The notes under the pieces: model-generated
Seen by the model: only the letters and a program-made list of their open reading frames with translations
The model's database searches: none
What the model was told of the DNA's origin: nothing
DNA from: Bisbaumannia salifodinae
GTDB taxonomy: Bacteria > Pseudomonadota > Gammaproteobacteria > Pseudomonadales > Halomonadaceae
Assembly: GCF_039522585.1 (NCBI RefSeq)
Contig: NZ_BAAADR010000002.1
Direction: 5' to 3' (one strand)
Length of the DNA stretch: 64,000 nucleotides
Shown here: in pieces, positions 1-7,897 of the stretch
How the letters are laid out: each line of letters begins with the position of its first letter
How positions within the stretch are numbered: the stretch's first letter is position 1
Made by a program: the position numbers and the translations under genes

Positions 1-256
1 GGGCTTCATCGCCGGTCATCGCCGTATCGACGCCGAGGAGTTGCCCCTGGAGTTCGCCATGAATGCCTTGCGCCTCACCGAGGGGGTACCCATGGCACTT
101 TGGGAGGCGCATAGTGGTCTATCTCGGGCGACCCTGGAGGCGCGCCTGGTGCGGGCCCGCAATCTTGGACTTCTCGTGGAAGATGACGCCCGCCTGCAAG
201 CCTCGCCTCAGGGTCTATTATTCTTGAATGAGCTGTTGGCTTCCCTAGAGGAGTGA
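1..256 (+). CDS. hemW: HemW radical SAM heme-trafficking protein, C-terminal fragment
   Basis: The open frame enters from the left edge (first full codon at base 2) and stops at 256, so only the last ~84 residues are present. The segment with ELPLEFAMNALRL and a terminal LFLNELLASL matches the C-terminal winged-helix-like HemW_C region of HemW/HemN-type proteins, which bind and deliver heme (formerly annotated as oxygen-independent coproporphyrinogen oxidase). The radical SAM CxxxCxxC motif would lie upstream of the window. Family assignment rests on the tail only. Confidence 0.8.
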   Translation, partial: GFIAGHRRIDAEELPLEFAMNALRLTEGVPMALWEAHSGLSRATLEARLVRARNLGLLVEDDARLQASPQGLLFLNELLASLEE

Positions 257-291
257 TCGGCAGCCATTCCACGACGTTTAGGAGTTACGTT

Positions 292-966
292 ATGCCCAAG
301 ATGCTTCGTTTGGCCTATCCCCTGGCAGCCGGACTGCTGCTGGTGGGCTGTGCCACCACCGATCCCTACGGTTCTCAGACCGATCGTAATCGCACCCTGA
401 GCGGTGCCGGTATCGGTGCCGCCGTGGGGGCCGCGGCCGGGGCCCTGAGCGGTAGCGGCAGCACCAGCCGCCGCGATCGTGCCCTGATCGGTGCCGCCGT
501 GGGGGCCGCCGCCGGGGCCGGGGTCGGCGCCTATATGGACCGCCAGGAGGCGCAACTGCGTCAGAGCATGGAGGGCACCGGTATCGAGGTGGATCGCCGC
601 GGCGACGACATCATCCTCAATATGCCCAGCAGCGTGACCTTCGGTTTCGACTCCAGCGAGCTGACCCCGACCGCCCGCTCCGCCCTCAACGATGTTTCCC
701 AGGTGCTGCGCGACTTCCCCGATACCCGGGTGAATATCGCCGGCCATACCGACAGTACCGGGGACGATCGCTACAACCAGGGGCTCTCCGAGCGCCGTGC
801 CCAATCGGTGGGCAACTACCTGGCCCAGAGCGGTGTTCCCATGCATCGCCTCAACATGATGGGCTATGGCGAGACCATGCCGGTGGCCAGCAACGCCTCC
901 GAGCAGGGCCGCGCCCAGAATCGCCGCGTCGAGATCACCCTGAGCCCGATACAGCAACAGATGTAA
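292..966 (+). CDS. OmpA-family peptidoglycan-associated lipoprotein with glycine zippers (YiaD-like)
   Basis: 224 aa. The ATG at 292 is preceded by TTTAGGAG and gives a lipoprotein signal peptide ending in the lipobox LLVGC, so the mature protein should start at a lipidated Cys. Two Ala/Gly zipper stretches (about residues 40-90, GIGAAVGAAAGALSG and IGAAVGAAAGAGVGAY) precede a C-terminal OmpA domain (about 110-220) with NIAGHTDSTG and LSERRAQSVGNYL, the peptidoglycan-binding signature. It probably tethers outer membrane to murein. A frame upstream of 292 is open to 253 but would spoil the signal peptide. Confidence 0.9.
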   Translation: MPKMLRLAYPLAAGLLLVGCATTDPYGSQTDRNRTLSGAGIGAAVGAAAGALSGSGSTSRRDRALIGAAVGAAAGAGVGAYMDRQEAQLRQSMEGTGIEVDRRGDDIILNMPSSVTFGFDSSELTPTARSALNDVSQVLRDFPDTRVNIAGHTDSTGDDRYNQGLSERRAQSVGNYLAQSGVPMHRLNMMGYGETMPVASNASEQGRAQNRRVEITLSPIQQQM

Positions 967-988
967 GCCCGCTGTCGATCGGCATCCC

Positions 989-1020
989 GGCCCACGGAAG
1001 CGATTCCGTGGGCCTTTTCT
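989..1020 (+). terminator. Rho-independent terminator after the OmpA-like lipoprotein
   Basis: Arms GGCCCACGGA (989-998) and TCCGTGGGCC (1005-1014) form a perfect 10-bp stem with a 6-base loop, followed by TTTTCTT. It ends only 12 bases before the rlmJ start codon and isolates rlmJ from the lipoprotein gene. Confidence 0.85.
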
Positions 1021-1031
1021 TGGAAACCGCC

Positions 1032-1871
1032 ATGCTCGCCTACCAACACGCCTATCACGCCGGCAACTTCGCCGATGTGCACAAGCATCTGACCCTGGTT
1101 ACGCTTCGGGAGTATCTTTTACGTAAAGATTCTCCAGTTACGTATGTGGATACCCATGCCGGCCGGGGGCTCTACCCACTCCAGGCCGAGGAGGCCCGCA
1201 AGCTCCAGGAGCACCGCGAGGGGGTCGAGCCGGTATGGCGCGCCCGTAGCGCCGCCTCGGGGGCCCTCGAGGCGTGGCTGGAGCGGCTCGCCACGGCTCA
1301 GCCCGGCGCCGGGCTGACTCACTACCCCGGTTCGCCCTGGTGGCTCGCCGAGGGGCTCCGCGAGCAGGATCGCCTGAGCCTCTTCGAGCTGCATCCCGGC
1401 GAGTTTGCCCACCTGGACGAGCGCATCGAGGATGCGCGGATTCGCCATGTGCATGGGGATGGCCTGGCGGGACTGCGTCGCATGCTGCCAGTGGCTACGC
1501 CAAGGCTCTGTGTGCTGATCGACCCCAGCTACGAGCTCAAGGAGGAGTACCGCGAGCTGGTCTCGACCCTGGCCTGGGTGGGGCGCAAGGCGCGGCATGC
1601 GGTGGTGGCGGTGTGGTATCCACTGCTGCCGGCGGGGCGTCATCGGGAGCTGCTGGAGGGGCTCAAGGGGAGCGGCCTGCGCAAGGTATGGCGCAGCGAG
1701 GTGCGTCTCAGGGAGCCGGGGGCGGAACGCCACGGCATGTATGGCAGCGGCATGCTGGTGCTCAACCCGCCCTGGGGACTGGAGCAGGCGGTGGAGGAGG
1801 CGATGAGCCAGGTCACCGCCATCTGGGGGGCCCCGGCCCGCCACCAGGCGGACTGGTGGCTACCGGAATAA
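1032..1871 (+). CDS. rlmJ: 23S rRNA (adenine2030-N6)-methyltransferase RlmJ
   Basis: 279 aa, the normal length for RlmJ, which methylates A2030 of 23S rRNA using SAM. The N-terminus MLAYQHAYHAGNFADVHKH is the family signature; DTHAGRG (about residues 38-44) is the SAM-binding loop and IDPSYE (about 164-169) the N6-methyltransferase catalytic motif. The ATG at 1032 is preferred over an upstream frame extension to 1008 because it begins with the conserved N-terminus. It converges with mnmE; the gap holds the mnmE-tail repeats. Confidence 0.93.
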   Translation: MLAYQHAYHAGNFADVHKHLTLVTLREYLLRKDSPVTYVDTHAGRGLYPLQAEEARKLQEHREGVEPVWRARSAASGALEAWLERLATAQPGAGLTHYPGSPWWLAEGLREQDRLSLFELHPGEFAHLDERIEDARIRHVHGDGLAGLRRMLPVATPRLCVLIDPSYELKEEYRELVSTLAWVGRKARHAVVAVWYPLLPAGRHRELLEGLKGSGLRKVWRSEVRLREPGAERHGMYGSGMLVLNPPWGLEQAVEEAMSQVTAIWGAPARHQADWWLPE

Positions 1872-1909
1872 CCAAGATGTAAGCGCTTACTTACCGGCGG
1901 GGCGCTGTC

Positions 1910-2060
1910 GAAGATCTCGCCCAGCAGCGGTCTTTATAGCGACGGCGCGATGGTCACTTGCCGATACAGAAACTGCCGAAGATCTCGCCCAGGAGCGGTC
2001 TTTATAACGACGGCGCGATGGTCACTTGCCGATACAGAAGCTACCGAAGATCTCGCCCAG
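1910..2060 (-). repeat. Tandem 68-bp direct repeats of the mnmE 3' end (possible att scars)
   Basis: The string GAAGATCTCGCCCAG occurs at 1910, 1978 and 2046, exactly 68 bp apart. Read on the minus strand, the genuine mnmE terminus (encoding GEIFGSFCIGK-stop) is followed by a second, almost identical copy of that terminus with its stop and 29 bp of trailing sequence, then by the beginning of a third copy. The core TTCTGTATCGGCAAGTGA (minus strand) is identical in both complete copies; the units differ at only a few positions. SGI1-type genomic islands are known to integrate at this end of mnmE (trmE/thdF), so the repeats may be excision remnants. Confidence 0.85.
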
Positions 2061-3395
2061 GAGGTCGTCGGCGCTGAATTCACCGGTGATCTCCCCCAGG
2101 GCCTGCTGGGCCTCGCGAAGGTCCTCCGCCAGCAGCTCGCCGGCGCCGTGGCCGTGGAGCTGGGCCTCGCCGTTCTCCAGGGCCTCCCGGGCGCGATCCA
2201 GGGCATCCAGGTGGCGGCGCCGGGCCGAGAAGCGCCCCTCGGTGGTGGCGCTATAGCCCATCACCGCCTTGAGATGACTCTTGAGGTTATCCACACCCCG
2301 ACCGGTCTTGGCGGAGAGGCGAATCACCGGCGGGGTTGTGGATAAGTCGAGTTCCGGGGGCTCCCGGCTGGTATCGATCTTGTTGCGGATCAGGGTCAGT
2401 CGCGAAGGGTCCGGCAGGCGCGCCACGAATTCCGGCCAGATGGCCATGGGGTCGGTGGCCTCGGTGGTGGCGGCATCCACCAGCAGCAGTACCCGGTCGG
2501 CCTTCTCGATCTCGGCCCAGGCCCGGGCCACGCCGATCTGTTCCACCGCGTCCGGGGTGTCGCGCAGCCCGGCGGTATCGATGATATGCAGCGGCATGCC
2601 GTCGATATGGATATGCTCGCGCAGCACGTCCCGGGTGGTGCCGGCGATATCGGTGACGATGGCGGTGTCCTGCTCGGTGAGGGCATTGAGCAGGCTCGAC
2701 TTGCCGGCATTGGGACGCCCGGCGATCACCACGCTCATGCCCTCCCGCATCAGGGCACCCTGGCCGGCGGCGCCGCGCACCATCGCCAGCTCGTCGCTCA
2801 CCCCCTCGAGCATCTCGGCCACCTTGCCATCGGCCAGGAAGTCGATCTCCTCCTCGGGGAAATCGATGGCCGCCTCCACATAGATGCGCAGCTCGATCAG
2901 CCGCTGGACCAGGGCCGTGACCCGGGTCGAGAACTCCCCCTGCAGGGAGCGCAGGGCGTTCTCGGCGGCGGCCCGGGAGCTGGCATCGATCAGGTCGGCG
3001 ATGGCCTCCGCCTGGGCCAGGTCGAGCTTGTCGTTGAGGAAGGCGCGCTCGGAGAACTCGCCGGGGCGGGCCAGCCGCGCCCCCAACTGGACGCAGCGTT
3101 CCAGCAGCAGGTCCATGATTACCGGGCCGCCGTGGCCCTGGAGCTCGAGGACGTCCTCGCCGGTAAAGGAGTGAGGCCCGGGGAAGTAGAGCGCGATGCC
3201 CTCGTCGAGTTGGCCCGTCGCGCCCCGGAAGGGGCCATAGTAGGCGTAGCGGGGGCGGGGACAATGGCCCAGGATGGCCTCCGCCAGGGGGGCGCTGAGG
3301 GGGCCGGAGACGCGGATGATGCCCACCCCGCCGCGCCCCGGGGGGGTGGCCAGGGCGGCGATGGTGTCCTGGGGGTAGAGGGACGTGGTGGACAT
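2022..3395 (-). CDS. mnmE: tRNA uridine-5-carboxymethylaminomethyl modification GTPase MnmE
   Basis: 457 aa, full length. An N-terminal tetrahydrofolate-binding domain (about 1-120) and helical domain flank an inserted G domain with P-loop GRPNAGKSS (226-234), TTRD and DTAG; the C-terminus ends in the invariant CIGK (454-457), whose Cys is required for wobble-uridine modification with MnmG. The usual partner mnmG is not adjacent: the gene converges on rlmJ. yidC-rnpA-rpmH lie upstream on the same strand. Confidence 0.97.
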   Translation of the reverse strand: MSTTSLYPQDTIAALATPPGRGGVGIIRVSGPLSAPLAEAILGHCPRPRYAYYGPFRGATGQLDEGIALYFPGPHSFTGEDVLELQGHGGPVIMDLLLERCVQLGARLARPGEFSERAFLNDKLDLAQAEAIADLIDASSRAAAENALRSLQGEFSTRVTALVQRLIELRIYVEAAIDFPEEEIDFLADGKVAEMLEGVSDELAMVRGAAGQGALMREGMSVVIAGRPNAGKSSLLNALTEQDTAIVTDIAGTTRDVLREHIHIDGMPLHIIDTAGLRDTPDAVEQIGVARAWAEIEKADRVLLLVDAATTEATDPMAIWPEFVARLPDPSRLTLIRNKIDTSREPPELDLSTTPPVIRLSAKTGRGVDNLKSHLKAVMGYSATTEGRFSARRRHLDALDRAREALENGEAQLHGHGAGELLAEDLREAQQALGEITGEFSADDLLGEIFGSFCIGK

Positions 3396-3448
3396 GTCGG
3401 GCTCCTTGCGGCGATGGGGCTATTGTCGTGGCGGCGGGCCGGAAACGC

Positions 3449-3474
3449 CAGACCCCCGCCGGGGCGGGGGTCTG
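3449..3474 (-). terminator. GC-rich hairpin between yidC and mnmE
   Basis: Perfect 12-bp inverted repeat CAGACCCCCGCC / GGCGGGGGTCTG with a 2-base centre, lying 27 bp after the yidC stop on the minus strand. The T-tract after it is short (GCGTTTCC), so it may attenuate rather than fully terminate yidC transcription before mnmE. Confidence 0.6.
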
Positions 3475-3500
3475 GGAGTCGTCGGCAGGGAAGCTTCGGG

Positions 3501-5180
3501 CTAGCCCTTGGTCTTCATGCCCTTGCCGATGCTGGGGTCGTTCTCGATCTTGCGGGTGATCACGTACTGCTGGGCGATGGAGGTGATGTTGTTCACCACC
3601 CAGTAGATCACCAGGCCGGCCGGGAACCACAGGAAGAAGAAGGTGAAGACGATGGGCAGCATCTTCATGATCTTGGCCTGCATGGGATCCGGCGGCGCCG
3701 GGTTGAGCATCTGCTGCACGAACATGGAGGCGCCCATCAGGATCGGCAGGATGAAGAAGGGATCCTTCATCGACAGATCCTGGATCCAGAACATAAAGGG
3801 CGCATGGCGCAGCTCCACGGATTCCAGCAGCATCCAGTAGAGGGCGATAAACACCGGCATCTGCACCAGGATCGGCAGGCAGCCCCCCAGCGGATTGATC
3901 TTCTCCTTCTGGTAGAACTTCATCATCTCTTGGGACATCTTCTGGCGATCATCGCCATAGAGTTCCTTGAGACGCTGCATCTCCGGGCCCAGCTTGCGCA
4001 TCCGCGCCATGGACTTGTAGGCCTTGGCGGAGAGCGGCCACATCACCAGCTTGACGAACAGGGTCAGCACCACGATGGACCAGCCCCAGTTGCCCAGGAC
4101 GTCGTGGATCTTGTCCAGCAGCCAGAACAGCGGGTTGGCCAGGAACCACAGCCAGCCGAAGTCGACGGTAAGCTCCAGGTTGGGGGCGATCGCCTCCATG
4201 CGTTCCTGCACCTTGGGCCCCAGGTAGAGGGTCGCGCCCAGGGTCGCCTCACCCTGGGAAGCCAGGGTCTGGCTGGGGCCGGCGAAGGCCGCCACGTTGC
4301 GATCGCGGGAATCGGTGGTGGCGTAATAGAGGTTCTGCTGCTCCTGGTCTGGCGCCCAGGCGGTCACGAAGTAGTGCTGGATGATGGCCACCCAGCCACC
4401 CTGGGCATCCTGGTTGGCGAAGTTGCCGTTCTGGATGTCCTCGAAGTCGACCTTCTCGTAGCGGGACTCCGGGGTGGAGAAGGCCGCGCCCAGGTAGGAT
4501 TTCATGCCCATGGCCACGCCGCTGGTGGGGTCGGGGCTGTTATCCCGGGCCAGTTGGCCGATAAAGCGGGCACTGATCGGGGTCTCACCCTGGTTGGCCA
4601 GGTGATAGCTGACATCCACCGCATAGCTGTCGCGCTCGAAGGTGAAGCGCTTGATCACCTCGACGCCGTTGACCTCGGCGCGCATGTCGACTTCGAGGCG
4701 ATCCTCGTCCTCGGCCAGGCGGTACTCGGTCTCCTCCGGGGTGAAGTGAATGCGGCCCTGATGGCCTTCCAACTGCAGGCCCGACTTGGCCACATAGCTG
4801 CGACCCTGGCTGTCGGAGAGCAGCACGAAGGGGCGCTCGGAATCGAGGCTCAGGCGATGCTGGGGCAGGGCGGCATAGACGATATCGCCCCCCTGGGGAT
4901 CGATGCGCAGATCCAGCACATCGGTGATCACGGCGATCAGCTCGCGACTGCTGCCGCGTTCCGTGGTGGCTTCTGGCATCTCGCCATCGATGGCCTCTGC
5001 CCGGGGCGCTGCCGGCACGGCCAGGCCATCCTCGCTGGGGGCGACGGCATCACCGGTCTGGGTGATGGCGGGGGCGTCAGGTTCGGGGGCGGCCTGACCA
5101 TAGTCCTGGTTCCACTGCACGATCAGCAGATAGGCGAGCACGGCCAATGGAATCAGTAGGAGTAGTCGTTTTACGTCCAT
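3501..5180 (-). CDS. yidC: Membrane protein insertase YidC
   Basis: 559 aa. The start at 5180 gives the expected N-terminus MDVKRLLLLIPLAVLAYLL (first membrane segment); the frame extends 18 codons further upstream but with a non-hydrophobic leader. A large periplasmic domain (about 50-340) is followed by the conserved 60KD_IMP core with five membrane segments, including WGWSIVVLTLFVKLVMWPL and the QMPVFIALYWML region. YidC inserts inner-membrane proteins alone or with SecYEG. The usual yidD is absent between rnpA and this gene. Confidence 0.97.
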   Translation of the reverse strand: MDVKRLLLLIPLAVLAYLLIVQWNQDYGQAAPEPDAPAITQTGDAVAPSEDGLAVPAAPRAEAIDGEMPEATTERGSSRELIAVITDVLDLRIDPQGGDIVYAALPQHRLSLDSERPFVLLSDSQGRSYVAKSGLQLEGHQGRIHFTPEETEYRLAEDEDRLEVDMRAEVNGVEVIKRFTFERDSYAVDVSYHLANQGETPISARFIGQLARDNSPDPTSGVAMGMKSYLGAAFSTPESRYEKVDFEDIQNGNFANQDAQGGWVAIIQHYFVTAWAPDQEQQNLYYATTDSRDRNVAAFAGPSQTLASQGEATLGATLYLGPKVQERMEAIAPNLELTVDFGWLWFLANPLFWLLDKIHDVLGNWGWSIVVLTLFVKLVMWPLSAKAYKSMARMRKLGPEMQRLKELYGDDRQKMSQEMMKFYQKEKINPLGGCLPILVQMPVFIALYWMLLESVELRHAPFMFWIQDLSMKDPFFILPILMGASMFVQQMLNPAPPDPMQAKIMKMLPIVFTFFFLWFPAGLVIYWVVNNITSIAQQYVITRKIENDPSIGKGMKTKG

Positions 5181-5296
5181 GGGGATCCTGCCCGGTGGGT
5201 AGTGAAAGTGTGTGCAAGGCCGTCTCCGAGACACACGAAAGCCTGCCGGAGGCAGGCTGAAGGCGTCACCGCTACGGCGACGGCGGCGGTGTCAGG

Positions 5297-5680
5297 TCAG
5301 GACCCGGCGGTGTCATCCGCCATCTTGCGCGCGTCTTTTTCCAGGCGTCGCCACATGCCGTGGAGCTGGCGGTGCAGGGTCGCATTATCCAGCTCATGTG
5401 CCCCGCGGCGGGCGAGAACCACGATATCCACCGCGGGCAGGCGCTGCTGTTGCAGACGGATGGACTCGCGAACCAGTCGCTTGAGACGGTTGCGATCGAC
5501 GGCGCGCCGCACATTCTTCTTGCTGAAGACCAGGCCGAGGCGCGCATGACCGAGGTCATTGCGACGGGCCAAGGCCATCAGCCCCTTGCCGTGAACCTTG
5601 AGGTCCGCATGGTCGAAGACATGCCGATAGTCCCCGGCCGTCAGCAGTCGCAGCCGCCGGGGAAAGCCCTGACAGGACAC
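5297..5680 (-). CDS. rnpA: Ribonuclease P protein component
   Basis: 127 aa. Contains FSKKNVRRAVDRNRLKRLVRES (about 51-72), the RNR motif that binds M1 RNA in the tRNA 5'-processing enzyme. It lies 13 bp after rpmH and is co-transcribed with it. The N-terminus MSCQGFPRRLRLLTAGDYRHVF matches the family. About 116 bp separate it from yidC, with no yidD frame. Confidence 0.96.
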   Translation of the reverse strand: MSCQGFPRRLRLLTAGDYRHVFDHADLKVHGKGLMALARRNDLGHARLGLVFSKKNVRRAVDRNRLKRLVRESIRLQQQRLPAVDIVVLARRGAHELDNATLHRQLHGMWRRLEKDARKMADDTAGS

Positions 5681-5693
5681 GCGTGATCCGCGA

Positions 5694-5828
5694 TCAGGCG
5701 CTCAGACGCTTGCGGCCCTTGGCGCGGCGGCGCGCCAGGACGGCACGACCGTTCTTGGTGGCCATGCGAGCACGGAAGCCGTGCACACGCTTGCGCTTGA
5801 GAACGCTCGGTTGAAAGGTGCGTTTCAT
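5694..5828 (-). CDS. rpmH: 50S ribosomal protein L34
   Basis: 44 aa, highly basic: MKRTFQPSVLKRKRVHGFRA at the start and RRRAKGRKRLSA at the end are diagnostic. It is the first gene of the rpmH-rnpA operon on the minus strand and borders the replication origin, as in many bacteria. Confidence 0.98.
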   Translation of the reverse strand: MKRTFQPSVLKRKRVHGFRARMATKNGRAVLARRRAKGRKRLSA

Positions 5829-5925
5829 AACTCTCGATTCCCACGTGGTTGATTGGACTGAACGTCAGAGTAGCGGCCCGGTTTCCCCGACGGATTACGC
5901 GGGAGCTTTCGGGTCAAGACCGGGA

Positions 5926-5954
5926 ATTCTAGAGAATTCGCCGCCCCGGTGCAA
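5926..5954 (-). promoter_or_regulatory. Sigma70-type promoter for rpmH-rnpA
   Basis: On the minus strand, TTGCAC (5954-5949) and TAGAAT (5931-5926) are separated by exactly 17 bp, about 100 bp upstream of the rpmH start. Both hexamers are close to consensus and no other good pair is seen in this gap. Confidence 0.75.
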
Positions 5955-6029
5955 TTTTTCCGCGACCCGGAGCGCAGGTTTTCTCGATGGCACTGCCTGA
6001 AGCGGTGAAGCAGGGCCGGCCCCGGCGAG

Positions 6030-6330
6030 TGAGATCAATCAACTATAATAATTTAGTTCTTTTAGATGATGTTGTTATTAATACTGGGGAAAAGTTTTGT
6101 GGATAACCATTAAGAACCAATATGTATCAACCATATAGAACGTATAGAAGGGTGTGGGCAAGCTGACGGCAAGAGGGGGAGAAACTGGGCAAGGACTGGT
6201 GACGAAAATCGAATTCGTCCACAGGACCCAGGTGATCCACGGAGCATACCCCGACCCGCCAAGGGGTTGGGGGCAAGTTGTCCACAGGTCGCGGCGGCGC
6301 GGGATCCATGTGGATAACCCGCTCCGGTGA
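6030..6330. other. Chromosomal replication origin (oriC) with DnaA boxes
   Basis: The 545-bp gap between rpmH and dnaA contains an AT-rich stretch at about 6033-6095 (candidate unwinding element) in otherwise GC-rich DNA. Two perfect DnaA boxes TGTGGATAA lie at 6098-6106 and 6309-6317; a one-mismatch box TTGTCCACA lies at 6278-6286 and weaker ones near 6215 and 6231. The position between rpmH and dnaA is a known origin location in pseudomonads and relatives. Boundaries are approximate. Confidence 0.85.
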
Positions 6331-6339
6331 CGATACAAT
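6311..6339 (+). promoter_or_regulatory. Putative dnaA promoter overlapping a DnaA box
   Basis: TACAAT at 6334-6339 lies 17 bp downstream of TGGATA (6311-6316), which is itself part of the perfect DnaA box at 6309-6317. The arrangement would let DnaA repress its own gene by covering the -35 element. The -35 match is weak, so this is a candidate only. Confidence 0.5.
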
Positions 6340-6373
6340 GGCCGGTCATTCGACAACTGCATGGTGAGGTCGC

Positions 6374-7834
6374 GTGTCCGTCGCTCTTTGGCAACAGTGT
6401 CTGGATTACCTGCAGGACGAGCTGAACTCTCAGCAGTTCAATACCTGGATTCGTCCCCTGCAGGCGGAGGAAGGCGAGTCCAATGAGCTGCGCCTGCTGG
6501 CTCCCAACCGCTTCGTGCGTGATTGGGTCAGCGACAAGTACATCAAGCGCATCAATGAACTGCTGCGTGAGCTGGCCTCGGGCAAGCCGCCCAAGGTGAG
6601 CCTCACGGTGGGCAGCCGTGGCAGCGTGCCCAACCCGCAGCCCCGCAACCTGGGCGCGCCGGTCTCGGCCACGCCGCGCCGGCCCAGCGCCCCGGCGGTA
6701 CAGACCCCGCCCCGCGGCGATGACTATGCCGACGAGAAGGAGATCGAGGCCCTCGAGGAGAACGCCCCGCGGCGCGGCGAGCGCCAGGTGCAGGTGGAGG
6801 GCAGCCTCAAGCACTCCAGCGGCCTCAACCCCAACTTCACCTTCGAGACCTTCGTCGAGGGCAAGTCGAACCAACTGGCCCGGGCCGCCTCCCGGCAGGT
6901 CTCCGAGAACCCCGGCGGCGCCTATAACCCGCTGTTCCTGTATGGCGGCGTGGGCCTGGGCAAGACCCACCTGATGCATGCGGTGGGCAATGCCCTGGCC
7001 GGGCGGCGCGAGAATGCCAAGGTGGTCTACCTGCACTCCGAGCGCTTCGTGGCGGATATGGTCAAGGCACTGCAGCTCAATGCCATCAACGACTTCAAGC
7101 GCTTCTACCGCAGCGTCGACGCCCTGCTGATCGATGATATCCAGTTCTTCGCCGGCAAGGAGCGCTCCCAGGAGGAGTTCTTCCATACCTTCAATGCCCT
7201 GCTCGAGGGGGGGCAGCAGATGATCCTCACCTCGGATCGCTACCCCAAGGAGATCAGCGGCGTCGAGGAGCGCCTCAAGTCGCGCTTCGGCTGGGGGCTG
7301 ACGGTGGCCATCGAGCCGCCGGAGCTGGAGACCCGGGTAGCGATCCTGATGAAGAAGGCCGACCAGGCCAAGGTCGAGCTGCCCCATGACGCGGCCTTCT
7401 TTATTGCCCAGAAGATCCGCTCCAATGTGCGTGAGCTGGAGGGCGCCCTGAAGAAGGTGATCGCCGATTCCCACTTCATGGGCAAGACCATCACCCAGGA
7501 TTTCATCCGCGAGTCGCTGAAGGACCTGTTGGCCCTGCAGGACAAGCAGGTGGGGGTCGACAATATTCAGCGTACCGTGGCCGAGTACTACAAGATCAAG
7601 CTCGCCGACCTGCTCTCCAAGCGGCGCTCCCGCTCGGTGGCCCGGCCGCGACAGATCGCCATGGCGCTGGCCAAGGAACTGACCAACCATAGCCTGCCGG
7701 AAATCGGTGATGCCTTCGGCGGGCGCGATCACACCACAGTGCTGCATGCCTGCCGCAAGGTGCAGTCGTTGCAGGAAGAGAGCGCGGATATCCGCGAGGA
7801 CTACAAGAACCTACTGCGTTTGCTGACCAGTTGA
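6374..7834 (+). CDS. dnaA: Chromosomal replication initiator DnaA
   Basis: 486 aa starting at GTG 6374 (preceded by TGAGGT). N-terminal DnaB-interaction domain MSVALWQQCLDYLQDEL, a variable Pro-rich linker (about 75-140), an AAA+ domain with Walker A GGVGLGKTH (about 190-198) and Walker B LLIDDIQFF (about 254-262), and a C-terminal helix-turn-helix with the signature GDAFGGRDHTTVLHA (about 447-461) that contacts DnaA boxes. It opens the dnaA-dnaN-recF-gyrB cluster next to oriC. Confidence 0.99.
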   Translation: MSVALWQQCLDYLQDELNSQQFNTWIRPLQAEEGESNELRLLAPNRFVRDWVSDKYIKRINELLRELASGKPPKVSLTVGSRGSVPNPQPRNLGAPVSATPRRPSAPAVQTPPRGDDYADEKEIEALEENAPRRGERQVQVEGSLKHSSGLNPNFTFETFVEGKSNQLARAASRQVSENPGGAYNPLFLYGGVGLGKTHLMHAVGNALAGRRENAKVVYLHSERFVADMVKALQLNAINDFKRFYRSVDALLIDDIQFFAGKERSQEEFFHTFNALLEGGQQMILTSDRYPKEISGVEERLKSRFGWGLTVAIEPPELETRVAILMKKADQAKVELPHDAAFFIAQKIRSNVRELEGALKKVIADSHFMGKTITQDFIRESLKDLLALQDKQVGVDNIQRTVAEYYKIKLADLLSKRRSRSVARPRQIAMALAKELTNHSLPEIGDAFGGRDHTTVLHACRKVQSLQEESADIREDYKNLLRLLTS

Positions 7835-7897
7835 GGCCAGGCGCCAGGCAAGGCGCGATGATTGGCCGCTATCAATCCCAGGACAAGTGGAGCCCCC

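Noticed and set aside
957..1885. Shared AGATGTAAGC after both the OmpA-like gene and rlmJ
   Set aside because: Only ten bases match before the sequences differ; likely chance.
2586..5159. An 857-codon open frame antisense to mnmE and yidC
   Set aside because: It mirrors two certain genes on the other strand; the composition (Gly, His, Leu, Gln rich, repetitive) is typical of antisense frames in GC-rich DNA and no domain is visible.
5836..5846. CCCACGTGGTT as a fifth parS site
   Set aside because: Only the central CACGTG fits; the flanking TGTTT/AAACA arms are absent.
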